64,000 nt of DNA from Chloroflexota bacterium (GCA_026707665.1 JAPOWK010000121.1:1-64000); one strand, 5' to 3'. Counted from the stretch's first letter, positions 34,898 through 45,020 are shown. Notes: a model not told the origin generated them from the letters alone. Translations and numbers: made by a program.

Positions 34898-36469
34898 TTA
34901 TCGCTTGGCCAGCGCGTTCAGAATCGGATCAACCAGGGACTCCGCCACCACCCGATTGCCGATTTCGGTGATATGGACGCGATCAAAGAAAACAGCGTCG
35001 CTCACATCGCCAAAGACGTCCGTCAGGAACACCGTGTCATCTTTGTTGTCGTCCGCCAACGCTTGGCGCACGATGCTGACTACATCGCGATACAAGTCAA
35101 TGAAGCCGGGCTGCTGGCGCTCCACATCGTCCAGGATTCGCTGTTCAACGTCCGTTCGCGCTGCCTTGGCAAAGAGCGCCGGCTGCCAGACAAAGAGCAC
35201 GCGGACGCCGTGTTCGCCGGCGGCGGCGCGGATCAAGCGGCGATTGGCCAGCCAGCGTTCAGCGATCGCCTGCGGTCCGGCCGCCCCGCTCGTGACCAGG
35301 CTCCAATCATATTCGCTGATATCAGCCTCAAATGGACGCAGCACCGGTTGACCGCTCCTCACGAGCCGACCCAACTCGACATCGTTCACGCGCAGGTTTT
35401 CGCGCAGGGTCAAGCCGGCGCCGCCTTGCAAGAAAGCGGCGTAAACATCATTGAATCCCTGATAGAACACCGCGAGATTGGGCGCGTTGTCCAGAGCCAA
35501 TTGCGCTTGAAAGAGCAGCAGATCTTGCCAGCTCACGTAGCCGGTTTGCGCGTAGCTCTGTACTTGAGCGGGATTGTCTCGCTCGGCAAGCAGCTGCGCC
35601 ACCTGCGCGGGAATCGCATAGGCATCGCGCGCGCCCAAACCCCACATGGTGGATCCGCCAAAGAAGTAGATGCTCGGCGCCGCAGAATCGTCCGTGTACG
35701 CGGGCGTATGACGTCTTCCCGCTTGATCGACATTGATATAGGCGCCCTCAAATGGCTCCACCGTCCAATAGCTAAAGGGAAGCCAGCGCACAAGCACGGT
35801 GCTTTGCTCGGCCCAAAACTCGCGTGACGATGGCGCCGATCCATCGTCAATGAACTCAAGCGGGCGATAATCCAGCGCGCCGCGCAATCGCTCGTACAAC
35901 CCGCTGTTGCTTAGCAACCGACTGTTCAGCGTCGCCAGAAGGGTGATCAGCATTAGCGCCAGAACCGTGTAGCCCAGCAGCGCCATCAGGTTTCGTCCAT
36001 GCGAAAGAGCGCTGCGAGCCGCGCGCCAATGAATGGTCAGCATAAATGCGGCAAAGACGACAGTCCAGCAGACCAGCAAGAATTTGAAGGGAACGGTGAT
36101 TGACGGCGCAATGTCGCGGAATAGCAGAAACGACAAGATGCAGGCCTCAATCAGCAGCAAGACTACGAGCAGCGCCAGACGAAGACCGCGGAATCGCCCG
36201 ACAATGAATTGCGCCAGACTCGCGTTATCAGTCTCGCTCAGGCGAGCAATCCAGATGCCGCCAATCAATGTGAGCGCGGTCGCGACACCGACGCCGATCA
36301 GCATGGCGCGGCGAATCTGTTCGTATGTTTGGGCCGGTGAAGCCGGAGAGAGTAAAAGTAGAATCCAGGTCACCAGCAGCGGAATCCAAGCGGAGATGAC
36401 AAATCCGACGAGACTGCGCGCCACCGTCGCGACCGGATCGTATTGCCTGGCGCCGGCGCCGTTGCTCAT
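34898..36469 (-). CDS. membrane protein with C-terminal SGNH-hydrolase-like domain
   Basis: The protein has 523 residues. Residues 15-190 hold about five transmembrane helices. An external or soluble SGNH/GDSL-like domain then has block I FFGGSTMWGLG (nucleophile Ser), a Gly-bearing TGYVSW, block III GFNDVYAAF (Asn) and block V DRVHITEIGN (Asp/His). Such proteins act as esterases or acyl-transfer partners on cell-surface glycans. It overlaps the upstream methyltransferase stop in an ATGA, so the two are translationally coupled. It converges on the fused GH117-like gene with 21 nt between them. The exact activity is unknown. Confidence 0.68.
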   Translation of the reverse strand: MSNGAGARQYDPVATVARSLVGFVISAWIPLLVTWILLLLSPASPAQTYEQIRRAMLIGVGVATALTLIGGIWIARLSETDNASLAQFIVGRFRGLRLALLVVLLLIEACILSFLLFRDIAPSITVPFKFLLVCWTVVFAAFMLTIHWRAARSALSHGRNLMALLGYTVLALMLITLLATLNSRLLSNSGLYERLRGALDYRPLEFIDDGSAPSSREFWAEQSTVLVRWLPFSYWTVEPFEGAYINVDQAGRRHTPAYTDDSAAPSIYFFGGSTMWGLGARDAYAIPAQVAQLLAERDNPAQVQSYAQTGYVSWQDLLLFQAQLALDNAPNLAVFYQGFNDVYAAFLQGGAGLTLRENLRVNDVELGRLVRSGQPVLRPFEADISEYDWSLVTSGAAGPQAIAERWLANRRLIRAAAGEHGVRVLFVWQPALFAKAARTDVEQRILDDVERQQPGFIDLYRDVVSIVRQALADDNKDDTVFLTDVFGDVSDAVFFDRVHITEIGNRVVAESLVDPILNALAKR

Positions 36470-37320
36470 CGCTTCCGCTCGGCGATCAGGCTGAACATGA
36501 GGGGAAAATCCTGGGGAAAACGGGCTGGCATCGCATATCGCCGCCCGCCCAAATCAACCATGTCCGACATCGGCTTGAATCCATTGCTATAGTTGTACTC
36601 CGTCAGATTCGTTAGCGACAAGTCGGCCTTGAGCAATGCTGTCGCTACTTCAGCGATCCCCCAATGGAATTCAACCCCCGGATACGGATTGTGAAAGTCG
36701 CGAACGCCCGGCAGCAAGCTCTCGATCTCGGCGGCTGCGCCGGTCCAAGCGACATAATCGCCCACGCCCGACTCGTACTCACAGGGGACGCCGCCCATAT
36801 AATCATGCTTCAGTTGCCAGTTGACATCGAACATGACTAGAGCCGGGTGGAAATCGACCAGCACAAATCTACCGCCGCGCTTGAGGCAGCCGGCAATGCC
36901 CTGCCCCCAGGCATCAAGGTCCGACAGCCAGCAAAGCACGCCATAGGACGAGAAGACAAGGTCGTAGAATTCGCTCGCGTTCGAAAAGAAATCGTATACA
37001 TCGGCGCGGACGAAGCTCGCTTTGATGCCGCTGTCACGTGAGAGCTGCCGCGCAAAACGTATCGCCTCGTCGCTGATATCCACGCCGGTGACAACGGCGC
37101 CAAGATGGCGGGCGATGCTTAGGCTGTCCTGACCACTGTTGCACTGAAGATGAAGCAGGGATTTGCCGGCGATATCCCCCAGCAGGCGGGAATCCTCCGG
37201 AAAGAGCGTATTGCCGCCGGCGCGAAAGAAGGCGGCTTGATCGCCTTTGTGGCTGTTATGCGCCTTGGTGCCCTCATTCCAAGCCAGGCGATTGGTCTCG
37301 TGATGCGCTTTATTCGGCAT
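36466..37320 (-). CDS. class I SAM-dependent methyltransferase
   Basis: The protein has 284 residues. NRLAWNEGTKAHNSHKGDQAAFF at the N-terminus, then motif I LLHLQCNSGQDSLSIARHLGAVVTGVDIS, a DVYDFF...YDLVFSSYGVLCWL segment and the LKRGGRFVLVDFHP strand define a Methyltransf_11/25-like fold. The LLHLQCxxGQDSLS form belongs to a widespread subfamily of uncharacterised small-molecule methyltransferases. ATG 37320 is preferred to TTG 37344. Its stop overlaps the SGNH gene start (ATGA). It probably modifies a glycan or small metabolite, but nothing shows the substrate. Confidence 0.83.
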   Translation of the reverse strand: MPNKAHHETNRLAWNEGTKAHNSHKGDQAAFFRAGGNTLFPEDSRLLGDIAGKSLLHLQCNSGQDSLSIARHLGAVVTGVDISDEAIRFARQLSRDSGIKASFVRADVYDFFSNASEFYDLVFSSYGVLCWLSDLDAWGQGIAGCLKRGGRFVLVDFHPALVMFDVNWQLKHDYMGGVPCEYESGVGDYVAWTGAAAEIESLLPGVRDFHNPYPGVEFHWGIAEVATALLKADLSLTNLTEYNYSNGFKPMSDMVDLGGRRYAMPARFPQDFPLMFSLIAERKR

Positions 37321-37813
37321 GGCTGAATCTCGCTGATTTGCCAAGAATAAAGTGTACGCCGCACCGCTTAAGCCGCGCTAATGTAAAAGGCGCCAAGGCG
37401 GGTATCTCTGTTGGGCGGGCGCGCCTAATGATATTCTACTTCGCTCGTAGTCGTCCAGATTCTTTCGAGTCAGCGCGCGAGTGATGCTCGGCGGTTACAT
37501 TGACCCAGCCGACTATCAGAGGGCGTCGCCCAACATCAGAGGCGGTTCGCGTGATGGCATGCGCATATTCATCAACAAATGATACGCCAAATTGGGCTGA
37601 TCCCCCGATGAAGAGGTAATCAGGTTGATCATCTCCGCCATTACCCGAATCGATCTGCGCGAAGTCAAGTTCCACGCGCAGAGCCGTAAGCGGCCCGAGA
37701 TAGATTCTGTCCCTTCCATGTCGGATGCCGAGGCCGCCGCGCCACTAGAATCCCCAGCTAGAATTCGCGACAAATCAGCGACCAATTGCTACAAAAAACG
37801 GACGGCGATTTTC
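37321..37813. other. intergenic region with no supported gene
   Basis: Only short, unconserved frames are present. One minus-strand frame at 37436-37675 contains YLFIGGSAQFGVSFVDEY and could be a decayed fragment, but it has no start context and is preceded by an in-frame stop. No RNA gene or repeat was seen. Confidence 0.3.
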
Positions 37814-37842
37814 TTGCCTGATAAGGCGCTCAGGTCTATAAT
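37814..37842 (+). promoter_or_regulatory. sigma70 promoter for the XRE regulator
   Basis: TTGCCT at 37814-37819 and TATAAT at 37837-37842 have 17-bp spacing. The transcript would start near 37849 and run about 110 nt before the ATG at 37958. Confidence 0.65.
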
Positions 37843-37957
37843 CTTCGATACACAGCCGCCCGACGGCAGCGACAAGAATCAACAGCGCTCACAGAAAATA
37901 CCAAGCCCGTTCCTTGCTCGAGCAAGGGGGCTTGCCAACTATGAGTTGAGAACATCA

Positions 37958-38725
37958 ATGGATCGCGTTGAGCTGATACAAGCGGCGCTGGAAGCGCTGC
38001 AACCCTCGGCAGCAGCGAAAGTCACATCCAGAGACCAAGACGAAGCGCGCAGAATCCGCGGCAAACTTCTGGGTGTTCTCATACGAAAGTGGCGGCTGGC
38101 CGCCGAACTCTCGCTCGCGGAATGCGCCAATTACCTGGGCGCCGAGCCACAGTTGATCGAGGCTTGGGAATACGGCGAAAGCGAACCATCGCTGCCGCAA
38201 CTTGAATTGCTCTCGCAGTTTCTCTATGGACGCGATTCCACCTCTTCCGGCGCGCATCCAGCGGATCGGGAAGCGCAAGGCGAGTATATACTACTGCGAC
38301 AGCGTCTGATTGGCGCCTTGCTGCGGGCAGCGCGAGAAGCGAGCGATCTGCCGGCGGAGGACTTAAGCGGAACAGTCGGGTTGGAAGCAGCCCAGCTCAC
38401 CAACTTTGAATTCGGTGAAGAGAGAATTACCCTCAGCGATCTGACTGCCTTAGCTCAAGCGCTCAGAATCGATGTGAATTATTTCGCGGCGCTGCCACAA
38501 AACCTGCCAATACGGTCGCGATCACGCAGCTTGCCGACTGCGCCAGCCGACACAGGATCTAATTGGCGCGAGTTCGCCGCCGAAAGCGACAATCTCCCGT
38601 TCATTCGTCTGGCGATGGCATTCCAGCACATCGCGCGCGCTGACCTGCACCGAATCGCCGATGCGCTATTCGCCATCATCAGGACAAAGGGAGACAACAA
38701 CGTCCGGTCGGGCGCCTCACCGTGA
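37958..38725 (+). CDS. tandem-HTH XRE-family regulator
   Basis: The protein has 255 residues. Two Cro/C1-type helix-turn-helix units are visible: LLGVLIRKWRLAAELSLAECANYLG...LIEAWEYGESEPSLPQLELLSQFL (about 28-88) and LIGALLRAAREASDLPAEDLSGTVG...LTNFEFGEERITLSDLTALAQAL (about 115-172). A short helical C-terminus follows. The start is placed after the promoter at 37814-37842; a longer frame from 37625 begins upstream of that promoter and is rejected. It lies 10 nt ahead of the membrane glycosyltransferase and may control envelope genes, although no operator was recognised. Confidence 0.8.
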   Translation: MDRVELIQAALEALQPSAAAKVTSRDQDEARRIRGKLLGVLIRKWRLAAELSLAECANYLGAEPQLIEAWEYGESEPSLPQLELLSQFLYGRDSTSSGAHPADREAQGEYILLRQRLIGALLRAAREASDLPAEDLSGTVGLEAAQLTNFEFGEERITLSDLTALAQALRIDVNYFAALPQNLPIRSRSRSLPTAPADTGSNWREFAAESDNLPFIRLAMAFQHIARADLHRIADALFAIIRTKGDNNVRSGASP

Positions 38726-38735
38726 ATCGACGGCC

Positions 38736-41135
38736 ATGACCAACGCTTCCGATCGAATCCAACGCATTCGTCTTTTCTTGCTGCTGGTCGCGTTTTGCCT
38801 GGGCATATATATGCTCACTTACCGGGCGCTCATTCAATCTGGCGATACGCGGCGCGCCCTTGACGCCGTCAGCAGTTTCGTTCGATACGGCGACTGGCTC
38901 ATGGACGAAACGAGTTGGATTAAGCTTCCGTTTCGTATTCGTGAGTCGGACGCTCTGCCCCTGGGCGAATACCGCGTCGACGAGCGGCTCAACATCATTC
39001 TCGCCAGCCCCCTGCTCTGGCTTGCGGAAGCCTTCCCGCGGCTCGGCAATATTCACACGGTTTGGCTCTTCAATTGTCTAATCACAGCGCTGACAGCGGG
39101 TTTGGTATACCTGCTTCTGCGCGCGATGCGCTTTGCGGATTCAGTCGCGGCAATTGTTGCGATCAGCGCCGGCTTGGGCACAAACCTTTGGGCCTACAGC
39201 CAAACTTTTTTTCGCGATCCCTTGACGTCATTCTTCATCATGGCGACCTTGCTCGCATTACAATGCGGCGCTCGCCGGGGCGGGGGCGGCCGGGCTATAT
39301 GTTACATGGTGGCCGCCATAGCGATCATTCTTGCCGTCGCAACGAAATACTCGGCGCTATTCGCCTTACCCGCGGTCTTCATTTTCGCCCTGCCCGATCG
39401 GCATATTCAGCGTTATCCGATTTTGCGTCAGGCGCTTGTCAAGCTAATGGCATTCGCGGCCTTAGTCATTTGCGTCCTGATGCTGCTCGCGCCGTTTCCG
39501 CCAGTGGCGCGAGAACTCTTGCTTAATTTCGACATCGAGACGGAGCAACTGGCTGCTGCCCTGCGCGCTTACTTACTCAGCCCGGGCGCCAGTGTCTGGG
39601 CGACATCGCCACTGCTGCTCCTCGCCATTCCTGGCGGAGTCATGTTCTGGCGCCGCGGGCAGAAGCGACTCGTCGCCTCCGCCTGGCTGCTTTTCGCCGG
39701 CTATGCGTTGGGACATGCGCTGCTGGCGGAAGCGCACTGGTTTGGCGGCCTAAGCTGGCCGCCGCGATTCCTGTTGCCGGCTGTTCCCGTCCTCATGTTG
39801 CTTGCCGCGCCGGTTGCCCTGGAGATGTTGAAGGCGAGAGCCAGGTGGCTGCGCATTATCTGGGTAGCGTTATTCTGTTACGGCCTTTGGATTCAATTTG
39901 TCGGCGTATCACTCAGCTTTGAACGATTTGGCGAGTCGCTGCCGCCCGAAGCGGAGGGATTGGCCGAATGGGAACCGTCGCAATTGCAGCCGCGCTATTT
40001 CAGATGGGTGGTTCTGCCAGAGCGCTGGGGAGACTTGGGATATGAGTTTCTTTGGACGCGCGCCAACTTACCGATATGGGGCTTGAGCTTCGCCGTATTC
40101 TCGGTGCTGGTCGCCGCCGCCATGGTGCAGATTATGCGGCCCTCACAATATCGATGGCGGCACCTCTCGCCTGTGCTAGTCATTTTGAGCGTGCCGCTGG
40201 TCCTGCTCAACCTGATGTCCGCCTACGACAAGGATCCGCAGACGCAATCGGGCCAAAGGGCATTGCACGAAGCGCTTGATTTTCTTGCTGCGAATGCGGC
40301 CGCCGACGAGGTCTTGCTGCTGCCCGGCACTGATTACCTCGACTTTATCCTGAATCACATGGACGGCGCCGCGCCGCGCCCTGTCATCCTGGAGCGACCG
40401 CTGGCGCAAGCAGCCAGCGCCAAGCAGCCGGCGAATATCGTTTCCGAAAACCCAAATGACTGGTTCGACGTGCAGAGCTTCCGAATCATACGGCATATCG
40501 CTGCGAGTCAGGACCGCTTGTGGGTATTGGACAGTACCAGTCCCTATTTGAGCTGGAGCTTCCGGCCGCTCGAGCGCTATCTGGCGCAACACTATTATCC
40601 ATTGGGCGAAGTGAAGTTGAAAACGGCCGACGAGACTGTGCGCCTGCTGGAATACAGCACCCGAGGGGCGGCGCCCAATCCCTTGATCCAATACGCAGGC
40701 GATATCGCCACGGATCTGCGCTTCGGAGACAGCATAAGGCTATGGAGCCTTGTGCTGCCCAATGGCGAGAGCTATCGACCGGGCGAGACCGTTGAGCTTT
40801 CGCTCTTATGGGGGACCGAGGCGCCGCTAGAGCACGATTATTCGATTGCCTGGTTCATCGCTGACAAGGATACGAATGAGCTGCTTTATCAGGGCCGGGA
40901 TTCCGGACCGCAAGACAGTTTTGCACCGACATCTTCCTGGAATCCAGGCTGGCCCTTTTGGGATAACCGCGCGCTTCGCCTGCCCGAAGACGCCGCGTCC
41001 GGCGCCTATCATATCTGGGTCTTGATGTACCATCACAACGACAGTGGTGAGATCGCCCGCTTGCCTGTCACTGGCGCCACCGTCACCGAAGGCGAAACAG
41101 TCGGTGTGTTGCCCATAGAGCTTGTCATTGAATGA
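38736..41135 (+). CDS. large membrane protein, PMT/GT39-like glycosyltransferase family
   Basis: The protein has 799 residues. About a dozen transmembrane helices fill residues 10-500, starting with LFLLLVAFCLGIYML. A loop with YRVDERLNIILASPLLWLAEAFPRLG follows the first helix, in the place of the acidic loop of lipid-linked-sugar-using transferases. The C-terminal 300 residues are extracytoplasmic, with GDSIRLWSLVLPNGESYRPGETVELSLLWG, a beta-sandwich pattern seen again in the gene at 45021. It probably transfers or tailors sugars on surface glycans using a polyprenyl-phosphate donor. ATG 38736 is chosen over the frame start at 38661, which overlaps the XRE gene. Confidence 0.65.
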   Translation: MTNASDRIQRIRLFLLLVAFCLGIYMLTYRALIQSGDTRRALDAVSSFVRYGDWLMDETSWIKLPFRIRESDALPLGEYRVDERLNIILASPLLWLAEAFPRLGNIHTVWLFNCLITALTAGLVYLLLRAMRFADSVAAIVAISAGLGTNLWAYSQTFFRDPLTSFFIMATLLALQCGARRGGGGRAICYMVAAIAIILAVATKYSALFALPAVFIFALPDRHIQRYPILRQALVKLMAFAALVICVLMLLAPFPPVARELLLNFDIETEQLAAALRAYLLSPGASVWATSPLLLLAIPGGVMFWRRGQKRLVASAWLLFAGYALGHALLAEAHWFGGLSWPPRFLLPAVPVLMLLAAPVALEMLKARARWLRIIWVALFCYGLWIQFVGVSLSFERFGESLPPEAEGLAEWEPSQLQPRYFRWVVLPERWGDLGYEFLWTRANLPIWGLSFAVFSVLVAAAMVQIMRPSQYRWRHLSPVLVILSVPLVLLNLMSAYDKDPQTQSGQRALHEALDFLAANAAADEVLLLPGTDYLDFILNHMDGAAPRPVILERPLAQAASAKQPANIVSENPNDWFDVQSFRIIRHIAASQDRLWVLDSTSPYLSWSFRPLERYLAQHYYPLGEVKLKTADETVRLLEYSTRGAAPNPLIQYAGDIATDLRFGDSIRLWSLVLPNGESYRPGETVELSLLWGTEAPLEHDYSIAWFIADKDTNELLYQGRDSGPQDSFAPTSSWNPGWPFWDNRALRLPEDAASGAYHIWVLMYHHNDSGEIARLPVTGATVTEGETVGVLPIELVIE

Positions 41136-41239
41136 GGCGCCAAGAGTTGTGATTGCGTTTGGACCAGAATCATCCATTCTGCAAAAGATGAGCGTCGTAT
41201 AAACTCGGCGCATTAATCTTCGTCCGCGCCGGAAACGCC

Positions 41240-43033
41240 ATGACCGCCGAGTTCAACGTTCAATCGCCAATCAAGAGCAACCACAGCAGCCCGTTCCGCT
41301 TCATCGTTTCGCACATTTTGCGACATCCGATTACCGCTGTGCTGCTCGTACTGGGCGCTTTCAGCAACGCCTTTCTGGCTGGCATCGTGCCCGGCGCCCT
41401 TGGCGACGCTTTCAGCGCGATTCTGCTTCTCAATGACGAGACGATTGATCTCGTTTTGAACAGCGTTCTGATAATCATCGTTTCTCAAACGCTGCGTTCG
41501 GCTTTGCAGTTCCTGCGAAACTTCTCAGCCGAGGTCTTCGCCCAGCGTTTCGAACGCGACATTCGCGATGAACTCTACTCCAGCCTGCTGGGCAAAAGCA
41601 TGAGTTATCACGACCGGCAGCCAGTCGGCGAGACGATGGCGCGCGTGACCAATGACGTGCGCGAGATGAATCTCATGATGAACCCGGGCGTCAACCTGAT
41701 CACGGGCGCAAATATGTTCTTGATCATGCCCGCGATTTATGCGCCGGGTATCTTACCCGAGCTGATCATCGTGCCGCTGTTTTTCATCGTCTCTCATATT
41801 CTGGTGCAGATTTATTTCGTCTTCCGCTTGCACCCGATCGCGCAGGAGGTTCGCGCCAGCTTCGGCAGCATGAATGCCAGGCTGGCGGAATCGCTCGATG
41901 GCTTGGAGGTGGTCAAGGGCGCGGCGCAAGAACAGAGCGAAATACGCGCCTTTGATGGATTGGCTGACCTCGTCCGCGATCGCTTTATCGATCAAGGCGA
42001 GTTTGAGGCGCGTTATCTGTCGGTTCTGCTCTTTGGCTTGACCATTGTCGGCGCGCTCCTTCATTCCACAGTCTTGTATCGCAGCGGAGCAATCAATGAG
42101 GGCGATGTTATCGCATTTCTCGGTCTCATCAATCTATTCCTGTTCCCGGTATTTATCTCGCTCTTTACTTCGTCCCGGTTGGCTTCCGGTTACGCCAGCG
42201 CGGCGCGAATCCTTGAAGTGCTGGTGACCACCAACAAGCTCGACCAGAACGTTGACGGATATAGCGAGGACATCGGCGGCCGCATTGAGTTTGAGAAGGT
42301 CTCGTTTGGATACAGTGATGACGATGCCAATCTAATCGACATCTCCTTCCGCGTCGAGCCCGGGCAAACGGTCGCCATTGTCGGGCAGACCGGTTCCGGC
42401 AAAAGCACGGTGAGTAAACTCGTCAACCGCATCTATGATGTCGATGCGGGCCGCGTTTTGGTTGACGGCGTCGATGTGCGTGATTGGAATCTGCAGGCGC
42501 TGCGATTGCAGATTAGCATCATTGAACAAGACGTCTTTCTATTCAGCCGCAGCGTGGCGGAAAACATCGCCTTTGGCAAAGACGAAGTCGATATGGACCG
42601 CATCATCGAATCAGCCAAGGCGGCGCAAGCGCATGAGTTCATCTCGGACCTTCACGCCGGATATGACACCATCATCGGGCAGCGCGGCATGACCCTGAGC
42701 GGCGGGCAGCGCCAGCGGCTGGCTCTCGCCCGCGCCTTCCAGACGGACCCGCCAATCCTCATCCTCGACGACAGCACCAGCGCCATCGACAGCGCGACTG
42801 AAGACAGAATTCAGCGCGCGATCTGGTCGGCGGCGAGCGGGCGCACAACCTTGCTCATCACCCATCGACTCTCGCAAATCCGTTGGGCGGATCACATTGT
42901 CGTTCTGCGCAAGGGACGGGTGGTGGCGCAAGGCTCTCACGACGAGCTCTTGCGCAGCTCCGAGTCATACCGACATATATTTGACCGTTACGCTTCGCCG
43001 GACGCGCCGATGCAGTTGGCGGCGGGAGGATAA
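41240..43033 (+). CDS. ABC exporter half-transporter with degenerate ATPase site (heterodimer subunit 1)
   Basis: The protein has 597 residues. A six-helix exporter domain (25-320) precedes the ATPase domain: Walker A GQTGSGKST near 382, canonical signature LSGGQRQRLALARAF near 485, and Walker B ILILDDSTSAID, where the catalytic Glu is replaced by Asp near 510. The next gene has the opposite defect, so the two are expected to form a heterodimer with one consensus and one degenerate ATP site, as in TM287/288- or BmrCD-type exporters. The stop is one nt before the next ATG. The substrate is unknown; neighbours suggest an envelope lipid or glycan, or a drug. Confidence 0.9.
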   Translation: MTAEFNVQSPIKSNHSSPFRFIVSHILRHPITAVLLVLGAFSNAFLAGIVPGALGDAFSAILLLNDETIDLVLNSVLIIIVSQTLRSALQFLRNFSAEVFAQRFERDIRDELYSSLLGKSMSYHDRQPVGETMARVTNDVREMNLMMNPGVNLITGANMFLIMPAIYAPGILPELIIVPLFFIVSHILVQIYFVFRLHPIAQEVRASFGSMNARLAESLDGLEVVKGAAQEQSEIRAFDGLADLVRDRFIDQGEFEARYLSVLLFGLTIVGALLHSTVLYRSGAINEGDVIAFLGLINLFLFPVFISLFTSSRLASGYASAARILEVLVTTNKLDQNVDGYSEDIGGRIEFEKVSFGYSDDDANLIDISFRVEPGQTVAIVGQTGSGKSTVSKLVNRIYDVDAGRVLVDGVDVRDWNLQALRLQISIIEQDVFLFSRSVAENIAFGKDEVDMDRIIESAKAAQAHEFISDLHAGYDTIIGQRGMTLSGGQRQRLALARAFQTDPPILILDDSTSAIDSATEDRIQRAIWSAASGRTTLLITHRLSQIRWADHIVVLRKGRVVAQGSHDELLRSSESYRHIFDRYASPDAPMQLAAGG

Positions 43034-43034
43034 G

Positions 43035-44855
43035 ATGGCGGCCGTCTTCGGCGGTTTGGAAAGCGACGTCTACGACCGGCAATATGGCGATGCTTATCTG
43101 TTCAAGCGCATCGGCAATTACCTCGCGGCGCATAAGAAACTCGTCGTGTTGGGAATGCTGGGTTTCCTGGTCGTGGGCTTGGCGCGCGCGCTGCGGCCCG
43201 TGTTCATTAGCGCGGCGATAGATGAACTGGTTGACACAGGCGGCGCGCTCAATTTCATCCTCTTCATATTGAGCTTGATCGCCCTTAGCGAATACATCTG
43301 CAATTATGGCCGGCGCCGCTTCACCGTGGTCGTCATCGGCCGGATCGTCGCCCGAATGCGCAAAGATTGCTTTGAAGCGGCGATCGAACGCGATCTGGCC
43401 TTCTACGACCGACACAAGTCCGGCGCGGTAATCAGCCGCATCACCAGCGATACGCAAGAATTCGGCGATGTTATGCTCTTGGGCAGCGAAGTAATCTCGC
43501 AATTTCTCTCGGTGTCGATACTCTTCGCGGCGCTCCTGAGTTATTCCCTGGAAATGACCGTCGTACTGCTGTTTACTATGCCTTTGGTTATGTTTGCCGC
43601 GCTGTCTTTTCGCTATTTGGCGCGGATCGTAACACGCCAGGGCTCACGTGCCATGGCGATTGTCAACGACAATATCCAGGAAAGCGTAACCGGAATCAGC
43701 GTCGCCAAGAATTTCCGTCAGGAAGAGATGATCTACAACGAGTTTTCCGCCGTCAATATTCTGAGCTACCAGATCAATCTGCGTCGCGGCTTCATACTTT
43801 CGCTGGTGTTTCCCACGATGGGGATTCTCTCAGCAATCGCCTTGTCAATTGTCGTCTGGGTCGGCACGCATTCCGTCCTGGCGGGCGCCTTCAGCGCGGG
43901 CACCTGGTATCTATACATCCAAAGCGTGGACCGCTTCTGGTTTCCCTTCATGAATCTGGCGTCCTTCTGGAGCCAGTTTCAGCAGGGATTGAGCGCGGCC
44001 GAACGCATCTTCGCCCTGATAGACGCCGAGAACACCGTCTTGCAGACGGACAGCATCGCCCTTGGCGATCTCGCCGGGCACATTCAATTCGAAAATGTCA
44101 CCTTCGAATACGACCGCGGCGAACCCGTGTTGAGAGATTTCAGCCTGGATATTCGACCGGGCGAAAACGTCGCATTTGTCGGGCATACCGGCGCGGGAAA
44201 GAGCACCATCGCCAAATTGATCACGCGCTACTACGAATTTCAGCGCGGGACGATTCGCATCGACGGCGCCGATATTCGCGCGCTCGATTTGAAGAGCTAC
44301 CGTTCGCGGCTGGGCATTGTGCCACAGCAGCCCTTTCTCTTCAGTGGCACGGTTCTGGAGAACATTCGTTACGGGAACCCTCACGCGTCGCTGGACGAAA
44401 TCAATGAAATAGCGCTGAGCATCGGCCACGGAGAATGGCTGGATAGTCTGCCGGACGGATTGGATACGCCCGTCGGTGAACGGGGCGCCCGGCTCAGTGT
44501 CGGCCAGCGACAGTTGGTCAGCCTATTGCGCGTGTTGGTGCAGAAACCGTCCATTTTCATCCTGGATGAAGCCACCGCCAGCATTGACCCCTTCACCGAG
44601 TCGCAGATTCAGGACGCCATAGATCTGATATTGGCGCGCTCAACATCAATCCTGATCGCCCATCGGCTCAGTACCGTTCGCAGCGCTGACCGCATTATCG
44701 TTTTGCGCGATGGCGCCATCATTGAACAAGGCAATCATGAGACGCTGATGCGCGACAACGGACACTACGCCGAGCTTTACGATACCTATTTCCGGCATCA
44801 GTCGTTGAATTACATTGAGCGGGCGAAAGACAGGTTCGCCACTGAGGCGGACTAA
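43035..44855 (+). CDS. ABC exporter half-transporter with variant signature (heterodimer subunit 2)
   Basis: The protein has 606 residues. The transmembrane domain is at 30-330. The ATPase has Walker A GHTGAGKST near 382, Walker B IFILDEATASID with the catalytic Glu intact near 512, and H-loop AHRLST, but the signature is LSVGQRQ near 485 instead of LSGGQ. Its intact Walker B pairs with the canonical signature of subunit 1, forming the active site; the other site combines the two deviations. GGGAGG precedes ATG 43035. The gene is clearly cotranscribed with the upstream subunit. Confidence 0.9.
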   Translation: MAAVFGGLESDVYDRQYGDAYLFKRIGNYLAAHKKLVVLGMLGFLVVGLARALRPVFISAAIDELVDTGGALNFILFILSLIALSEYICNYGRRRFTVVVIGRIVARMRKDCFEAAIERDLAFYDRHKSGAVISRITSDTQEFGDVMLLGSEVISQFLSVSILFAALLSYSLEMTVVLLFTMPLVMFAALSFRYLARIVTRQGSRAMAIVNDNIQESVTGISVAKNFRQEEMIYNEFSAVNILSYQINLRRGFILSLVFPTMGILSAIALSIVVWVGTHSVLAGAFSAGTWYLYIQSVDRFWFPFMNLASFWSQFQQGLSAAERIFALIDAENTVLQTDSIALGDLAGHIQFENVTFEYDRGEPVLRDFSLDIRPGENVAFVGHTGAGKSTIAKLITRYYEFQRGTIRIDGADIRALDLKSYRSRLGIVPQQPFLFSGTVLENIRYGNPHASLDEINEIALSIGHGEWLDSLPDGLDTPVGERGARLSVGQRQLVSLLRVLVQKPSIFILDEATASIDPFTESQIQDAIDLILARSTSILIAHRLSTVRSADRIIVLRDGAIIEQGNHETLMRDNGHYAELYDTYFRHQSLNYIERAKDRFATEAD

Positions 44856-45020
44856 AGGGTTGCGGTGGCGGTCGCGAACGAACTGTCGAAACCGCCAGCC
44901 GCGCCTGTTTGGCGCCTCAGGAGAATCTCAACACATTTTGAAGCAGCAGGTTTCGCATTATACTCTCATTAAGTGTTATCGTGGCAGCGCGTCAACAATT
45001 GTCGGAAGCGCCTTACAACC

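Noticed and set aside
37436..37785. Minus-strand frames containing YLFIGGSAQFGVSFVDEY, resembling part of an SGNH or glycosyltransferase protein
   Set aside because: Short, preceded by an in-frame stop, with no ribosome-binding site or matching partner fragments; at most a decayed remnant.
37625..37957. N-terminal extension of the XRE regulator frame
   Set aside because: It begins upstream of a good promoter at 37814-37842 and its sequence is low complexity and unlike an HTH protein; the start at 37958 fits better.
44993..45000. ACAATTGT palindrome before the membrane glycosyltransferase
   Set aside because: The half-sites are in the opposite order to the operator and it is only 8 bp; probably chance.
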